DNA of 20,267 bases, taken from positions 1 to 20,267 of IMG/VR virus record IMGVR_UViG_3300033149_002603; one strand, written 5' to 3'. The position numbers and the translations under genes were made by a program. Positions 19,827 through 20,267 of this stretch are shown one piece after another. Origin of the DNA: a virus. Below the pieces are notes generated by a model. The model was not told the origin of the DNA. It saw only the letters and a program-made list of their open reading frames with translations, and did not search any database. Positions within the stretch are counted from its first letter, which is position 1; each line of letters starts with the position of its first letter.

Positions 19827-20267
19827 ATGGGAATTGATACTAAGGACAGGAGGAAATCTGTAGTTAATTGGTTCCTACGTTTACTCCCGTCACCTGATAC
19901 CATAATCGATACTGCGGATCGTGCGCATATAGGCGGGTTATATCGTGGTTTATTTGCTGCATTAAATATACTTTCTACGACAGCAGATCTATTAATATAT
20001 ACGAGAAAACTTAAATCGTTTACATCTGATTTATTAATATATGTAAGGAATATTAAATCGTTAACATCTGATTTATTAGTTAAAAAATTAGATATAATCA
20101 AATCGTTAACATCTGATTTATTAGTTAAAAGATTAGATATAGTTAAATCGTTTACATCTGATTTATTAGTTAAAAGATTAGATATAATCAAATCGTTAAC
20201 ATCTGATTTATTAGTTAAAAGATTAGATATAATCAAATCGTTAACATCTGATTTATTAGTTAAAAGA
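19827..20267 (+). CDS. Repeat-containing phage structural protein, 3' end beyond the window
   Basis: ATG 19827 follows 'AAAGGAGGAGAAT' and the frame stays open to the end (147 codons visible). The first 50 residues, with 'PSPDTIIDTADRAHIGGLYR', resemble a small protein family often found in phage structural regions. Thereafter the protein is made of 14-15-residue repeats, consensus 'KSLTSDLLVKRLDII'. Each repeat is amphipathic, with Leu/Ile/Val at regular spacing, suggesting a helical or coiled-coil rod. The first two copies ('LSTTADLLIYTRKL', 'KSFTSDLLIYVRNI') have diverged; later ones are nearly identical. A length-variable fibre shaft or spacer is a reasonable guess. Confidence 0.6.
   Translation, partial: MGIDTKDRRKSVVNWFLRLLPSPDTIIDTADRAHIGGLYRGLFAALNILSTTADLLIYTRKLKSFTSDLLIYVRNIKSLTSDLLVKKLDIIKSLTSDLLVKRLDIVKSFTSDLLVKRLDIIKSLTSDLLVKRLDIIKSLTSDLLVKR
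20013..20267 (+). repeat. In-frame tandem repeat, 45-bp unit
   Basis: Units begin with AAATCGTT at 20013 (42 bases, diverged), 20055, 20100, 20145, 20190 and 20235 (cut by the window). Copies from 20055 on are 45 bases long and differ at only a few positions. A more diverged unit may precede them at 19971. Because the unit is a multiple of three, copy-number change keeps the frame. Confidence 0.95.

Noticed and set aside
19280-20236. Long antisense frame of 318 codons
   Set aside because: It is the shadow of the in-frame 45-bp repeats and of the Thr/Ala-rich gene on the + strand. It lacks a ribosome-binding site, and its own repeat simply mirrors the sense repeat.
20013-20267. Possible CRISPR array
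   Set aside because: The repeats are directly adjacent with no unique spacers and are in frame within a coding gene.
1-20267. tRNA, rRNA, diversity-generating retroelement, transposase or integrase
   Set aside because: I saw no cloverleaf-type sequence, reverse transcriptase, DDE/HUH motif or integrase motif in any frame. Short RNAs could still be missed by eye.

Overview
The window is part of the head (capsid) gene block of a tailed double-stranded DNA virus or provirus (Caudoviricetes, HK97-type capsid). Every supported gene is on the + strand and the genes are tightly packed. It runs from a portal protein cut at the left edge, through a Mu gpF-like minor head protein, a prohead protease, a probable scaffold and the major capsid protein, to virion surface or fibre-like proteins. 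No terminase, tail tube, tape measure, lysis, replication or RNA gene is visible. The host is probably an anaerobic archaeon, perhaps a methanogen or ANME-type lineage. Pointers are a secreted cohesin/dockerin protein rich in N-glycosylation sequons, a PocR-type sensor domain, a TATA-like element ahead of the capsid genes and T-rich sequence after several genes. This is an inference; a bacterial host is not excluded.

Layout. Bases 2-1342: portal. Bases 1345-9415: an unusual insertion of about 8 kb between portal and the MuF-like gene, two genes that are normally neighbours. Its first part (1345-4780) encodes a JAB/JAMM-like metallopeptidase, a GNAT acetyltransferase, an ADP-ribosyltransferase-like protein and several small proteins. 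Next come twin structural-looking proteins (4796-6497), the cohesin/dockerin protein (6528-7541), two small proteins, and a signalling pair: a lone receiver and a PocR-DHp protein with no ATPase domain. Bases 9430-13644: MuF-like protein, an overlapping HExxH metallopeptidase, more small modular proteins and the prohead protease. Bases 13645-13760: a short intergenic gap with a TATA-like element. Bases 13761-16963: scaffold, capsid and accessory head proteins, three of them ending in stop-codon hairpins followed by T-rich DNA. Bases 17011-20267: small proteins, DUF2341-like remnants, two larger fibre or surface-type proteins and a partial protein built of 45-bp repeats.

The most interesting signal is a short shared peptide module, roughly [I/L/V]-E-I-[N/D/E]-[L/T/I]-x-x-L. 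It is often followed by W-x-x-V-x-R-G-G-K-x-F-x-R. It sits at or near the N-terminus of otherwise unrelated proteins (peptidase, acetyltransferase, ADP-ribosyltransferase, small proteins), recurs in the MuF-like protein, ends the prohead protease and has a weaker match near the start of the scaffold. One 31-residue protein is little more than this module. My interpretation is that it is a capsid-targeting or docking tag for internal virion proteins, comparable in concept to the T4 capsid-targeting sequence. The tagged proteins would then be a payload of host-modifying enzymes packaged in the head and delivered with the DNA. The module is visible in the sequence; the packaging role is inference.
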